Positions 15,698 through 25,475 of a stretch of DNA of 64,000 nt are shown piece by piece. Positions within the stretch are counted from its first letter, which is position 1, and every line of letters starts with the position of its first letter. Made by a program: the position numbers and the translations under genes. This stretch comes from Bacteroides zhangwenhongii (lineage in GTDB: Bacteria > Bacteroidota > Bacteroidia > Bacteroidales > Bacteroidaceae), in the NCBI RefSeq assembly GCF_009193325.2, contig NZ_CP059856.1:1984001-2048000 (forward strand), read 5' to 3'. The notes under the pieces were generated by a model. That model searched no databases, was not told the origin of the DNA, and saw only the letters and a list, made by a program, of their open reading frames with translations.

Positions 15698-16912
15698 ATG
15701 AAGAGATTTATAATCATTGCCATGCTGACTGCCATAATGCCTTTGGCCGCTATGGCACAACATGAAGAAGATACAGAAAATGGTGTAGTATCATTAGCTG
15801 GAAGAGAAGGATTCACTATCGAAACCAAGAAAGGAGATTTTGTATTCAAACCTTATCTGCTCGTACAGACCAGTGCAAACTTCAATTGGTACGACGATGA
15901 AGGACTGGATAAAGCATACAATCAAGATAACATAGCCAACTCCGGATTTTCAGTTCCTTACGCCGTACTCGGATTCACCGGAAAGGCTTTCGATAAAGTA
16001 TCTTTCAACCTTTCCATAAATGCGGCAGCCAGCGGAGGCGCATTACTTCAACAAGCCTGGTTTGATGTTCAACTGAAAAAGCAGTTTGCCATCCGGGTCG
16101 GTAAATTCAAAACTCCGTTTTCACATGCCTACCTGACAACACTGGGAGAAACATTGTTACCTAGTTTGCCAGTATCACTGACTGCTCCCGTTATCCTCCC
16201 CTATTCTTTGAATGCGGTAACACCCAATATTGGCACCGGATTCGATTTAGGTGTAGAGATTCACGGTTTGGTAGCTGATAAATTCGGGTATGAAATCGGT
16301 TTATTCAACGGTACGGGTGCAGCGGTAAATACAGCAACAAAAACATTTAGTGATGACTGGCACATTCCGTCTTTACTGTACGCCGGACGTTTCACCTATA
16401 TGCCTAAAGGAGTGATGCCCGCTACACAGGGAAATCCGAACAGGCTGAATGAAGACAAAATTATGTTTGGTATTTCTACCTCTATCAATGTAGAAAGTGA
16501 AAATGAAAGTACCAATGATTATCGTGCCGGATTGGAGTTTGCAATGCTAAAGAACAAACTTTACCTGGGTGCTGAAGTCTATTATATGAATGTTGGCTTC
16601 ACAAAAAGACAAAAGATTTCCGAGTCATATAATTACTTGGGCGGCTATGTACAAGGTGGTTACTTCGTTGCCCCCCGTCTGCAAGCAGCTGCACGCTATG
16701 ATTTCTTCAACCGTAACGGAATGGACACCAATGGTTTTCTAAATATGCCAGCCGTGGGTATGAACTATTTTTTCAAGAACTGTAATCTGAAGTTACAAGC
16801 GATGTACCAGTATATTGCCCGTAAAGGTCATGATACCCAACTTGATCGGGATAACGACGATTTAGGTTTGGCAGTACATTCGGCCAGTATTCTACTTCAG
16901 TATACATTCTAA
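15698..16912 (+). CDS. Porin, OprO/OprP-like
   Basis: A 404-residue outer membrane barrel. The signal peptide MKRFIIIAMLTAIMPLAAMA ends before QHEED. FVFKPYLLVQTSANFNW, the RVGKFKTPFS motif and the final Phe-terminated LLQYTF strand match phosphate-selective-porin-like families. It lies between two cytochrome genes (27 bp after DHOR, 23 bp before the cytochrome c lipoprotein). I infer that it serves the same transport process. Substrate is unknown. Confidence 0.85.
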   Translation: MKRFIIIAMLTAIMPLAAMAQHEEDTENGVVSLAGREGFTIETKKGDFVFKPYLLVQTSANFNWYDDEGLDKAYNQDNIANSGFSVPYAVLGFTGKAFDKVSFNLSINAAASGGALLQQAWFDVQLKKQFAIRVGKFKTPFSHAYLTTLGETLLPSLPVSLTAPVILPYSLNAVTPNIGTGFDLGVEIHGLVADKFGYEIGLFNGTGAAVNTATKTFSDDWHIPSLLYAGRFTYMPKGVMPATQGNPNRLNEDKIMFGISTSINVESENESTNDYRAGLEFAMLKNKLYLGAEVYYMNVGFTKRQKISESYNYLGGYVQGGYFVAPRLQAAARYDFFNRNGMDTNGFLNMPAVGMNYFFKNCNLKLQAMYQYIARKGHDTQLDRDNDDLGLAVHSASILLQYTF

Positions 16913-16935
16913 ATAGCACAAGAAAGGATTTGTTT

Positions 16936-17649
16936 ATGAAAAAATACATTCTTTTCGGGGGTTGTCTACTGTTATTGGCATACATCACATCATGCGATGA
17001 CGGACGTATTTACGAAAAGACAGAGACCCTATCAGAAGAAGGACGCACGCTGAAGATGAGCGGTAAGATCAATGGTATCAGTAAATGGCCCGATGGTTAT
17101 AGTGTTGTAGTGGCAGGCTTCAGTGATGAGAGCGAGTATGCCGTTGTCACCAAAACAATTCCGGCGGTCGAAGATGATGAGATCCAGGTTACGATGACAG
17201 GAGTCAGTGATAAAGTAACCACTATTGAATTGTGCGTTATTAATAAATTGAGAAAACGAGTTATCAGTTTTCAGTCAATGGACGACCTTACAGCAGTTGA
17301 CGACACCATCCTTATGGATGTGGGAACTGTAAATGTAGGTATGTACCATGGCATTCAAGAAAAAGTATTTAATACGACATGCGCACACTGTCATGGTGGA
17401 GGTAGTTCGGCAGCAGCCAACCTGTATCTGACAGAAGGCAAAAGTTACGAGGCACTGGTCAACCGCCCGTCGAAGAAAGTAGATGGCATGTTACTCGTCA
17501 AGCCGGGCAGTGCGCAAGAAAGCGTATTGCACACATTATTGAACACCACTATTAGTTCAACCTGGGGATACGATCACTCAAAAGAAATAGTATCATCCCC
17601 GATTTTGACCCTTATTGACGACTGGATCAATAACGGTGCGCAAGAATAA
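16936..17649 (+). CDS. Mono-haem cytochrome c-type lipoprotein
   Basis: A 237-residue lipoprotein (lipobox AYITSC). The N-terminal half is a beta-rich domain of unknown type. The C-terminal half has a single CAHCH haem c motif at about residue 149, followed by GGGSSAAANLYL as in planctomycete-type cytochrome domains. AGAAAGGA at 16921-16928 supports the ATG at 16936 over a TTG at 16930. It is probably an electron-transfer partner of the di-haem oxidoreductase. Confidence 0.82.
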   Translation: MKKYILFGGCLLLLAYITSCDDGRIYEKTETLSEEGRTLKMSGKINGISKWPDGYSVVVAGFSDESEYAVVTKTIPAVEDDEIQVTMTGVSDKVTTIELCVINKLRKRVISFQSMDDLTAVDDTILMDVGTVNVGMYHGIQEKVFNTTCAHCHGGGSSAAANLYLTEGKSYEALVNRPSKKVDGMLLVKPGSAQESVLHTLLNTTISSTWGYDHSKEIVSSPILTLIDDWINNGAQE

Positions 17650-17670
17650 ATAGTTATTTACCCAACTGAT

Positions 17671-18825
17671 ATGAACAACAAAAAACAACAGAATATTAAG
17701 TCTGAAAAGACGCTAACAGAGATTTTTAAATATAATGCAGGAGGAGAAGCTTCAGAGTATCATATTATCATTCATTCTACTAAACCGGAAGATACATACG
17801 AAGAACAGCTGAATGCAGTATTAAACACCTACGACTATTTACTTACCCAAGAATTGAAAGGAGCAGTTGCCATCCTCAAACGTTATTTCCTTAGTGACGC
17901 TGCCAATCAGGCAGATACACTACTGGCATTGACAACCGAAGGTTCGGACTGCGCACTTTCCATTGTGGAACAGCCCCCGCTGGACGGAACAAAAATTGCC
18001 TTATGGGTTTACCTGTTGACAGATGTACAGACACAAGTCTTACATAACGGGCTTTTTGAGGTGAAACACAGTGCCTATCGCCACTTCTGGGGCGGTAGTG
18101 CATTCAATCGTGCCGCCAATTCGGAATACCAGACCCGTCTATTATTGAACGACTATGTGATGCAACTCATGGAACAAAGTTGTAAACTGGCAGACAATTG
18201 TATCCGCACATGGTTTTTCGTGCAAAATGTAGATGTGAATTATGCCGGAGTAGTGAAAGCACGTAATGAAGTTTTCGTCACCCAAAACCTGACAGAAAAA
18301 ACACATTATATTTCCAGCACAGGCATCGACGGCCGGCATGCCGACCCGAAAGTACTAGTACAAATGGATACTTACGCCGTAGCAGGACTGCAACCGGAAC
18401 AGATTCATTTCCTCTATGCTCCTACCCATCTGAACCCAACTTATGAATATGGAGTAAGCTTTGAACGTGGCACGTATGTAGATTATGGAGACCGCCGACA
18501 GGTATTTATTTCAGGAACGGCAAGTATCAACAACAAAGGCGAAGTGGTATATCCCGGCAACATCCGCAAACAGACAGAACGAATGTGGGAGAATGTGGAA
18601 ACCCTGCTGAAAGAAGCGGACTGCACGTTTGAAGATTTGGGACAAATAATTGTATATCTGCGTGACATAGCCGACTATACAGTTGTTAAAGCAATGTATG
18701 ACAAACGTTTCCCACATACTCCCAAAGTATTTGTTCATGCTCCGGTATGCCGTCCCGGATGGTTGATTGAGATGGAATGTATGGGAGTGAAAGAATGTAA
18801 GAACAAGGAATACGCTCCATTTTAA
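17671..18825 (+). CDS. Rid-family (YjgF/RidA-like) two-domain protein
   Basis: A 384-residue cytosolic protein. The C-terminal third is Rid-like (RQVFISGTASINNKGEVVYP, then QIIVYLRDIADYTVVKAMYDKRFP and FVHAPVCRPGWLIEME). The N-terminal part resembles the long, chorismatase-like Rid group. It has no signal peptide, so it is out of place among exported cytochrome and porin proteins. A short gap on either side indicates co-transcription. A role in handling reactive imines, or in cofactor supply, is only inference. Confidence 0.75.
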   Translation: MNNKKQQNIKSEKTLTEIFKYNAGGEASEYHIIIHSTKPEDTYEEQLNAVLNTYDYLLTQELKGAVAILKRYFLSDAANQADTLLALTTEGSDCALSIVEQPPLDGTKIALWVYLLTDVQTQVLHNGLFEVKHSAYRHFWGGSAFNRAANSEYQTRLLLNDYVMQLMEQSCKLADNCIRTWFFVQNVDVNYAGVVKARNEVFVTQNLTEKTHYISSTGIDGRHADPKVLVQMDTYAVAGLQPEQIHFLYAPTHLNPTYEYGVSFERGTYVDYGDRRQVFISGTASINNKGEVVYPGNIRKQTERMWENVETLLKEADCTFEDLGQIIVYLRDIADYTVVKAMYDKRFPHTPKVFVHAPVCRPGWLIEMECMGVKECKNKEYAPF

Positions 18826-18845
18826 TATCATAAAAGATTATACAG

Positions 18846-20945
18846 TTGAAAAGGTTACTTATTATCTTATATATCTGTCTGGTGGGACTACTCGCTGTGA
18901 CTACTTTCGTAGAACAAGCGTATGGGACAGATTTTGTAGAAAGAAATATATATCATACATGCTGTTTTTGTTGTTTGTGGGGAATAATTGCCACCATTGC
19001 ACTTGTTGCTCTCATCCGACGCGCTTTATGGCGACGGTTCCCCATATTGTTGTTTCATGGCTCCCTCCTCGTTATCTTGGTGGGGGCCATGATTACGTTT
19101 ATCGGAAGCAAAAAAGGATACGTACACTTGCTTCCGGGGGCAACGATAGACAGTTTCCAGGAATCGGAAAGCGGCAGAAAAGCTGATCTGCCATTCACAA
19201 TACAACTAGATAGTTTCCGTATAGCATACTATCCCGGAACAGAAGCACCGGCAGACTACATCAGCTATATCACCTACTCTCTTCCCGGACAGAAAAATGT
19301 TCTATTACACGAACAGATTTCAATGAATCGTATATTTACATCACAAGGTTTCCGTTTCTATCAGTCATCTTTCGATGATGACGGAAAAGGGAGCTGGCTG
19401 ACTGTCAATTATGATCCATGGGGAACAGGAGTGACTTATGCGGGATATATCCTGCTCGGTCTCTCCATGATTTGGCTACTATTTTCCCGCAGTAGTGATT
19501 TCCGACGCCTGCTAAACCACCCGCTACTTAAAAAAGGAGGTGTATTTATACTGTTTATTTTCTGCCTTGCAGGTAACATGCAAGCACAAAAAAAACTCCT
19601 TCCTGCATTGAAACGAACACAAGCGGACAGTTTAGCACAGGAACAGGTTATTTATCACGACCGGGTAGTACCTTTCAACACATTAGCCCGTGATTTCATT
19701 CAGAAACTGACAGGAGAAGCTTCATATAAAGGATTGACACCTGAACAAGTGATAGGTGGCTGGTTACTTTATCCGGAAGTGTGGAGAAATGAGCCATTGA
19801 TATACATCAAAAATACAGAATTACAGCATTTATTAAACTTACAAACACCTTATGCTCGATTAACTGATTTATTTGACGGTTCTGTTTATCGTCTCCGTGA
19901 ACATTGGCAACGTGAACAAGGACAACAAAGCAAACTCGCCAAAGCAATCCAGGAAACAGATGAAAAAGTAGGCCTGATCCTGATGTTGGAAAAAGGAACA
20001 TTCATCCATCCATTACCCACTGATGGCAGCGTGCAACCTCTCTCCGAACTGGAAGTGAAAGCAGAATTACTCTACAACCGGATTCCGTTCAGCAAGATTC
20101 TTTTTATGATAAATCTGTCATTGGGAGTGTTGTCTTTCCTACTTCTACTTCATAACAGCCTGCAAAGAAATACCCTCTCGCCCAAAGCCAAAACGATTTC
20201 CCGCATGGCAGGAACTTTCTTTTCTGTTGCACTCTATCTTGCTTTCATATTCCATTTAGCAGGATATTGCCTGCGCTGGTACATTGGCGGTCGTATTCCA
20301 CTTAGCAACGGTTACGAAACCATGCAGTTTATGGCTCTTTGTATTCTTTTGATAGCTTGTCTGCTCCATCGAAGATTCTCATTTATACTTCCATTCGGAT
20401 TCCTCCTCTCCGGCTTTGCTTTGTTGGTCTCCTATCTGGGACAAATGAATCCCCAGATAACCCCATTAATGCCGGTGCTCGTCTCTCCATGGCTAAGTAT
20501 TCATGTTTCATTGATTATGATGTCTTATGCCCTATTGGCATTCATCATGCTAAACGGAATACTGGCATTATGCCTCCGGAAAAAAGAATCGGAAAACAAT
20601 GTCTCCGGAAACGACGCTATACAAGACAACCGGATAGAACAGTTGACGCTAGTCAGCCGCTTGCTGCTCTACCCTGCCACCTTCTTTTTAGGAGCAGGCA
20701 TCTTTCTGGGAGCAGTTTGGGCAAACGTTTCCTGGGGACGATACTGGGCGTGGGACCCGAAAGAAGTATGGGCACTGATTACTTTTCTGGTATATGGAGT
20801 AGCCTTCCATTCACAAAGTCTGCGCATTTTCCGCAAGCCCCTATTCTTCCATATCTATATGATTCTTGCTTTCCTGACCGTCTTAATGACCTATTTCGGG
20901 GTGAATTATGTTCTTGGAGGGATGCATAGTTATGCAAACGCCTGA
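18846..20945 (+). CDS. Cytochrome c synthase, CcsB-CcsA (ResB-ResC) fusion
   Basis: A 699-residue membrane protein for System II cytochrome c maturation, carrying haem across the membrane and attaching it to CxxCH. The N-terminal part is ResB/CcsB-like with paired membrane segments and a periplasmic domain. The C-terminal part is CcsA with the WWD-type motif VSWGRYWAWDPKEVW at about residue 630. Conserved His residues lie in adjacent helices (SIHVSLIMMSYAL, VAFHSQSLRIF). It starts with a TTG at 18846 and no better ATG is near. Its position directly serves the DHOR and cytochrome c proteins. Confidence 0.92.
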   Translation: MKRLLIILYICLVGLLAVTTFVEQAYGTDFVERNIYHTCCFCCLWGIIATIALVALIRRALWRRFPILLFHGSLLVILVGAMITFIGSKKGYVHLLPGATIDSFQESESGRKADLPFTIQLDSFRIAYYPGTEAPADYISYITYSLPGQKNVLLHEQISMNRIFTSQGFRFYQSSFDDDGKGSWLTVNYDPWGTGVTYAGYILLGLSMIWLLFSRSSDFRRLLNHPLLKKGGVFILFIFCLAGNMQAQKKLLPALKRTQADSLAQEQVIYHDRVVPFNTLARDFIQKLTGEASYKGLTPEQVIGGWLLYPEVWRNEPLIYIKNTELQHLLNLQTPYARLTDLFDGSVYRLREHWQREQGQQSKLAKAIQETDEKVGLILMLEKGTFIHPLPTDGSVQPLSELEVKAELLYNRIPFSKILFMINLSLGVLSFLLLLHNSLQRNTLSPKAKTISRMAGTFFSVALYLAFIFHLAGYCLRWYIGGRIPLSNGYETMQFMALCILLIACLLHRRFSFILPFGFLLSGFALLVSYLGQMNPQITPLMPVLVSPWLSIHVSLIMMSYALLAFIMLNGILALCLRKKESENNVSGNDAIQDNRIEQLTLVSRLLLYPATFFLGAGIFLGAVWANVSWGRYWAWDPKEVWALITFLVYGVAFHSQSLRIFRKPLFFHIYMILAFLTVLMTYFGVNYVLGGMHSYANA

Positions 20946-20994
20946 ACCACTATATATAGCTAGTAATTGATAGAAGAATACCCAATTTAGGGGA

Positions 20995-21122
20995 TTGCGG
21001 GAAAAGCGGAAAGCCCCTATCTTTGCAGTATCAGAATTAAATTAATTAGTCATAATTATATTACGTAGCCACATTAAAAATACATAGAAATCGGCCGAAG
21101 TGATTCACCCGCATTTCTTTTA
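20995..21122 (+). ncRNA. Candidate sRNA, copy 2 of a two-copy family
   Basis: Promoter with TTGC at 20995-20998 and TATCTTTG at 21018-21025, in the same GGGGATTG context as copy 1. The body from about 21032 nearly repeats copy 1 to 21078, then shares CCGAAGTGATT in the terminator loop. The stem is GAAATCGG (21087-21094) against 21109-21117 with one bulge, then a T-rich tail. Sequence between promoter boxes differs between copies, while boxes and RNA body are conserved. Confidence 0.6.
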
Positions 21123-21202
21123 TTTGGTTGTTAAGTTGAAAAAACCATATAATGTATTCATTTTGGAATATGAATAGATGACATATTCTAAAAGAGGCAA
21201 GG

Positions 21203-21234
21203 ACGTCCGGCTTGTGAAAGCCGGACGTTTTTTT
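21203..21234 (+). terminator. Strong intrinsic terminator
   Basis: ACGTCCGGCTT (21203-21213), loop GTGA and AAGCCGGACGT (21218-21228) form a perfect 11-bp GC-rich stem, followed by seven T. It ends plus-strand transcription, either read-through of the sRNA candidate or a further RNA from the 21122-21200 interval, which also holds GAATATG/CATATTC. Confidence 0.8.
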
Positions 21235-21263
21235 ATATCAGTAAGAGAATAAAGTGAGAGAGC

Positions 21264-21872
21264 TCATGCATTCATGAGCTCTTTCCAACCAGCCGTTTCA
21301 AAAGCGATATACTCCGCTATAAACTTCTCCATCTCTTCTTTCTTCACAGGATGCAACACCAGCTCTTCAAGCAGGGCAAACAACCATACCGTATTCAGGT
21401 GAATAAAGAAGTTAGTTATTGCTATATTGATATGCGGATATTTCTGCTTCATCCCTTGAAAAAAAACAGAAATCGTACGCGTCATCAAATCTGTATATTC
21501 AGAACGGAAGTTCTCCAAAACAGAACCTTGTGCCTGAAAAAGCAGCAACCGCAAACGGTCACGATGTTCAGAGACCAATCTGATATATTCCCGTACAGAC
21601 ATTTTCTGATAATCCGAATCCATAAAGACGTCTATCGTCATCTGATCTGCATCGTGATTATAAATCATAGCATACAGATCATTCAATACCGGTTTCAGAA
21701 TCGTACGGAATATCTCATCCTTATTGGTGAAATAATGATAGATATTACTCACCGTCACCCCTGCCCTCGAAGCTATTTCACGCATAGAGGCATCCTTGTA
21801 TCCCTTTTCCAGAAACACTTCTTCGGCTGCCTTCAAGATTCCCTCTTGTATATCTCCTTTCAAAAATTGCAT
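21264..21872 (-). CDS. TetR/AcrR-family repressor
   Basis: A 202-residue regulator with an N-terminal TetR DNA-binding domain (ILKAAEEVFLEKGYKDASMREIASRAGVTVSNIYHYFTNKDE, shown by its fold and spacing). The C-terminal ligand domain is not recognised. It is the last gene of the operon with the two ABC transporter genes, 14 bp after the second. It probably responds to the substrate of that transporter or to a related compound. Autoregulation is likely but no palindrome was assigned to it. Confidence 0.88.
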   Translation of the reverse strand: MQFLKGDIQEGILKAAEEVFLEKGYKDASMREIASRAGVTVSNIYHYFTNKDEIFRTILKPVLNDLYAMIYNHDADQMTIDVFMDSDYQKMSVREYIRLVSEHRDRLRLLLFQAQGSVLENFRSEYTDLMTRTISVFFQGMKQKYPHINIAITNFFIHLNTVWLFALLEELVLHPVKKEEMEKFIAEYIAFETAGWKELMNA

Positions 21873-21886
21873 AGTATCGTTGCTAT

Positions 21887-23626
21887 TTATCCATTCATAT
21901 TTGTAACCTGTCTGTTCACCATCCGGGCAAATATACCATTTTTCTTTTTCAATTCCTCCGGTGTTCCCATTTCAGCAACACTTCCATTCTCCAATACTAC
22001 AATTTTGTCGGCATTGGCAACGGTTCGCATACGGTGCGCAATAATCAGCACCGTTTTGTTACGTACCAATTCAGATATACCTGCCTGTATCTTGGTTTCA
22101 TTCTCAACATCAAGCGAAGCCGTAGCCTCATCCAACAGAACGATCGGAGCATCCTTCAACAAAGCGCGGGCAATGGAAATACGCTGACGCTCACCGCCGG
22201 ATAATGTTTCTCCATTCTCACCGATAATCGTCTGGTATCCCTGCGGCATTTTAGTGACAAACTCATCACATTGTGCCAAGCGGGCAACTCTCCGGACTTC
22301 CTCATCCGTAGCATCCCGTTTGCCAATACGGATATTATCCATAATGGAAGCATTGAAAAGAACTACATCCTGAAAGACAACGGAATAGTTTTTCAACAAA
22401 GTTTCAGGATCAATCCGACTGATATCCTGCCCGCCGAGGGTAATCTTTCCCGACTGGATATCCCAGAAACGTGCCGCCAACCTGGCCGCCGTACTCTTGC
22501 CACTACCCGAAGGACCAACCAAAGCCGTTTTTTCACCTTGCCGGGCAATAAAAGACAAGTTATTCAGAATTTGTTTTCCCTGCTCATAAGCAAAGTCTAC
22601 CTGTCTGAATTCGATATCATAACCTTGAGGAGTGAATTCGGTAGTCCCGTTTTGTACCGGCAATGCTTCCATCTCATTCATTCTATTGATACGCACATCC
22701 AAATAGAACAAAGCGGCAATATTATTCATCACCTCACTGACCGGAGCATACACACGCGACCCGATAACCATAAATATAAGATAGGTAAACAAATCAACCG
22801 TACCCGAAGCCAAGAGATTGGCACCAACGATAATAACGCTTGCCAGTCCGAGTTTCAATACACTTTGGGAACCGTTTACCAACATGCCGAGCACCAGTTC
22901 ATTACGAGTCAATACCTTTTCATAGGTATCAATGCTCGCATCCAGTTTTTCCAGATAGTCTCTCTCCTGATTGTAGGATTTTATCTCCTGAATGGTATCG
23001 AGTCCTTCCTGGATATGCTCGGTCACCATCCGTTTGTTCAGATAATTACTTTCATTGCTTTTCTGTATTTCCTTCTTCGAGAAAAGAAGAATTGCGGCGG
23101 CAAGCGGCACTACCCAGAACAAAGCAATCGTCAACTGCCAGTTATAAAATGCCATGCCGACGGTAATAAACAGGATGCTGATAATGGAAGCAAACAACTG
23201 GGGAACCGCATGCGAGAAAGTATGCTCGAGATCAGTGCAGTCATCCATAATCGTGGCGGTGAGGTCGGAAAGATTCTTTTCGCCAAAGAAAGCCAGAGGC
23301 AACTTGCGAAGTTTTTCCGCCAATGAGATACGCCGGTTTGCACTCTCATCATAAACGGTGGTATAGGTACTACGATATTGCAATACCGCAAATATATACA
23401 TGACTATCATAAAGACAATACCGAGTATGCTATAATAGAGAATACCATGCGTCACCGAAGCCGAAGGCTGAAACACAGGACGAAGATATTCCTCAAGAAA
23501 GAGAAAAACAAATACCGCCGGCAACATCAATACAATATCGAGCAGTGTAGTGAAAAACACACCTTTACAGAAATCTTTCGCTCCTTTAGTTGAAAGGGCA
23601 AAACGTCTTTTTATTACTTCAATCAT
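21887..23626 (-). CDS. ABC transporter, fused permease/ATPase (subunit 2)
   Basis: A 579-residue half transporter with six membrane helices followed by a nucleotide-binding domain. Walker A is GPSGSGKST, the signature is LSGGERQR and Walker B is IVLLDEATASLD, all canonical. It overlaps the first subunit gene by 8 bp, and a heterodimer is likely. This class (type IV exporter fold) includes drug and lipid exporters, but also IrtAB/YbtPQ-type siderophore importers. The iron-type promoter box upstream makes the latter worth testing. No direct substrate evidence is seen. Confidence 0.88.
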   Translation of the reverse strand: MIEVIKRRFALSTKGAKDFCKGVFFTTLLDIVLMLPAVFVFLFLEEYLRPVFQPSASVTHGILYYSILGIVFMIVMYIFAVLQYRSTYTTVYDESANRRISLAEKLRKLPLAFFGEKNLSDLTATIMDDCTDLEHTFSHAVPQLFASIISILFITVGMAFYNWQLTIALFWVVPLAAAILLFSKKEIQKSNESNYLNKRMVTEHIQEGLDTIQEIKSYNQERDYLEKLDASIDTYEKVLTRNELVLGMLVNGSQSVLKLGLASVIIVGANLLASGTVDLFTYLIFMVIGSRVYAPVSEVMNNIAALFYLDVRINRMNEMEALPVQNGTTEFTPQGYDIEFRQVDFAYEQGKQILNNLSFIARQGEKTALVGPSGSGKSTAARLAARFWDIQSGKITLGGQDISRIDPETLLKNYSVVFQDVVLFNASIMDNIRIGKRDATDEEVRRVARLAQCDEFVTKMPQGYQTIIGENGETLSGGERQRISIARALLKDAPIVLLDEATASLDVENETKIQAGISELVRNKTVLIIAHRMRTVANADKIVVLENGSVAEMGTPEELKKKNGIFARMVNRQVTNMNG

Positions 23627-25391
23627 TAGAAACCTCCTTTCCTATTGTCCAGCGAACGGATTGCTGGTATTCATTCCACATACGATAATAGATGCCTTGT
23701 TTTCCAAGCAGGTTGGCATGTGTACCTTGTTCCGCAATCTTCCCCTTGTCAATGACGAGGATATTGTCGGCATCAGTGATGCTTGAAAGACGATGAGCAA
23801 TCATCAATACGGTTTTTCCTTTTGTCAGTTCTTTCAAGGCTTGCTGGATGAGATGCTCATTTTCGGGGTCGGCAAAAGCAGTCGCCTCATCCAGTACAAT
23901 GATGGGAGCATTTTTCAGGATTGCACGTGCCAATACGATCCGTTGCTGTTCCCCGCCGGAGAGATATGTTCCCTCCGTACCAATCTTCGTATTCAGTCCG
24001 AGCGGAAGTTTATTGATAATTTCCCGGCATTGTGCCATATCTACTGCCCGTTCCACTTCCTCCATTGTCGCGTCGGGATTACCATATTTGATATTTTCGA
24101 GCAGAGAAGTCTTGAACAGCTTTGTATTCTGGAACACGAAAGAAATATATTTCATCAGTTCTTCGGGAGCGATTTCTCTTACATTGATGCCACCTATTAA
24201 AACTTTCCCTTCCGTTGCCTCCCAGAAACGGGGAACTAGACGGGCAATCGTTGTTTTCCCTCCGCCCGAAGCTCCGACAAGAGCTACTGTGTTTCCTTGC
24301 GGAATAGTGAAACTAACATCATCCACCGCCTTTTGATTAGCTCCCGGATAGCTGAAGGAAACTTTTTCGAACTGAATACTGAATTCCTTTACCGGTTGTG
24401 GATGCTCTACAACAGTCAGGTGCTCATAAGCAACCAGATTCTCAAGACGTCCGATAGCTTCACTCGCCTGCCCCAAAGCCTGATTGAGATACATACTCTT
24501 CATGATACTTTGGGAGAATACAGGAGTAATGAGAACAAACAGGAAGAAATTAAGTAATACCGATGCATAATTACCTGAATAACCGATCAGCAAAATAGCC
24601 AACGGAGCAAGGAAAAACACAAAACCATTGATTATTACGGTATAGAGCGACATCGGCTTCTCCCACATTCGTGTATAGCCGAATACCATTTTATTATAAT
24701 TCATGATACAGCGATGAAAGTTCTTGAAAGAGTAAATAGTCTGCTGGAAAACCTTCACTACGGGAATTCCTCTCACATACTCTACAGCTTCGGTATTCAT
24801 TTCCTCCAGAGAGGTCATGTAGCTTTTCATAAACTGCCGTCCCTCCGCATTCATCATAAACCCCATAACCAGCATGGCAATAATTACAGGGACGATACAT
24901 GCCAGACCAAGTATCCAATCGAACACAAAAATCAGTATGGCAGCTACCAACGGCACTAGAAAAGTAGCCGCAAGATCAGGCAACTGATGTGCCAGAAAAC
25001 TATGGGTAACCCCTGCATTGTCATCTATAATCTTGCGAATACGTCCGCTCGTATTAATGTCAAAGAAGCCGAGAGGCATACGCACTATCTGGCGCATGGC
25101 TTCTTTGCGCAAATTCGATTCAACCCGAAAAGCTGCAAGATGCGAAGACATCAATGCGGCAAAATAAAGGACGATGCTCGCCACGGCCATGCCTGCCGCC
25201 CACCAGGCATACGTCACCACATTACCGGAAGAGGTTATCTCTCCGTGTTCAAGCAGTTCTCTCACAATCAGCCAAATAAGGATATAAGGCAACATGCCCG
25301 CCAGGGCACTTAGGGCAGACAGCAGCATTGCCGCAGGCAAAAGCACTTTCCGTTTACCCATGTAGTTCTGAAGTTTTTTCAATGTACTCAT
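23619..25391 (-). CDS. ABC transporter, fused permease/ATPase (subunit 1)
   Basis: A 590-residue half transporter with an N-terminal membrane domain and C-terminal ATPase. Walker A is GASGGGKTT, the signature LSGGEQQR and Walker B IIVLDEATAFADPE. The D-loop region differs slightly from that of subunit 2 (AFADPE against ASLDVE), as often in asymmetric heterodimers. It is first in the operon. About 210 bp upstream lies a promoter with the TTAGGTATT box, and an intrinsic terminator interrupts the leader, so expression probably needs read-through or antitermination. Confidence 0.88.
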   Translation of the reverse strand: MSTLKKLQNYMGKRKVLLPAAMLLSALSALAGMLPYILIWLIVRELLEHGEITSSGNVVTYAWWAAGMAVASIVLYFAALMSSHLAAFRVESNLRKEAMRQIVRMPLGFFDINTSGRIRKIIDDNAGVTHSFLAHQLPDLAATFLVPLVAAILIFVFDWILGLACIVPVIIAMLVMGFMMNAEGRQFMKSYMTSLEEMNTEAVEYVRGIPVVKVFQQTIYSFKNFHRCIMNYNKMVFGYTRMWEKPMSLYTVIINGFVFFLAPLAILLIGYSGNYASVLLNFFLFVLITPVFSQSIMKSMYLNQALGQASEAIGRLENLVAYEHLTVVEHPQPVKEFSIQFEKVSFSYPGANQKAVDDVSFTIPQGNTVALVGASGGGKTTIARLVPRFWEATEGKVLIGGINVREIAPEELMKYISFVFQNTKLFKTSLLENIKYGNPDATMEEVERAVDMAQCREIINKLPLGLNTKIGTEGTYLSGGEQQRIVLARAILKNAPIIVLDEATAFADPENEHLIQQALKELTKGKTVLMIAHRLSSITDADNILVIDKGKIAEQGTHANLLGKQGIYYRMWNEYQQSVRWTIGKEVSND

Positions 25392-25475
25392 AACGTACGT
25401 TCAATCTATATTAAGTTCGACAATCATTTAACTTATCGCTTGTTTTCAAAAAAAGAACAATATTCGAAATCGTTC

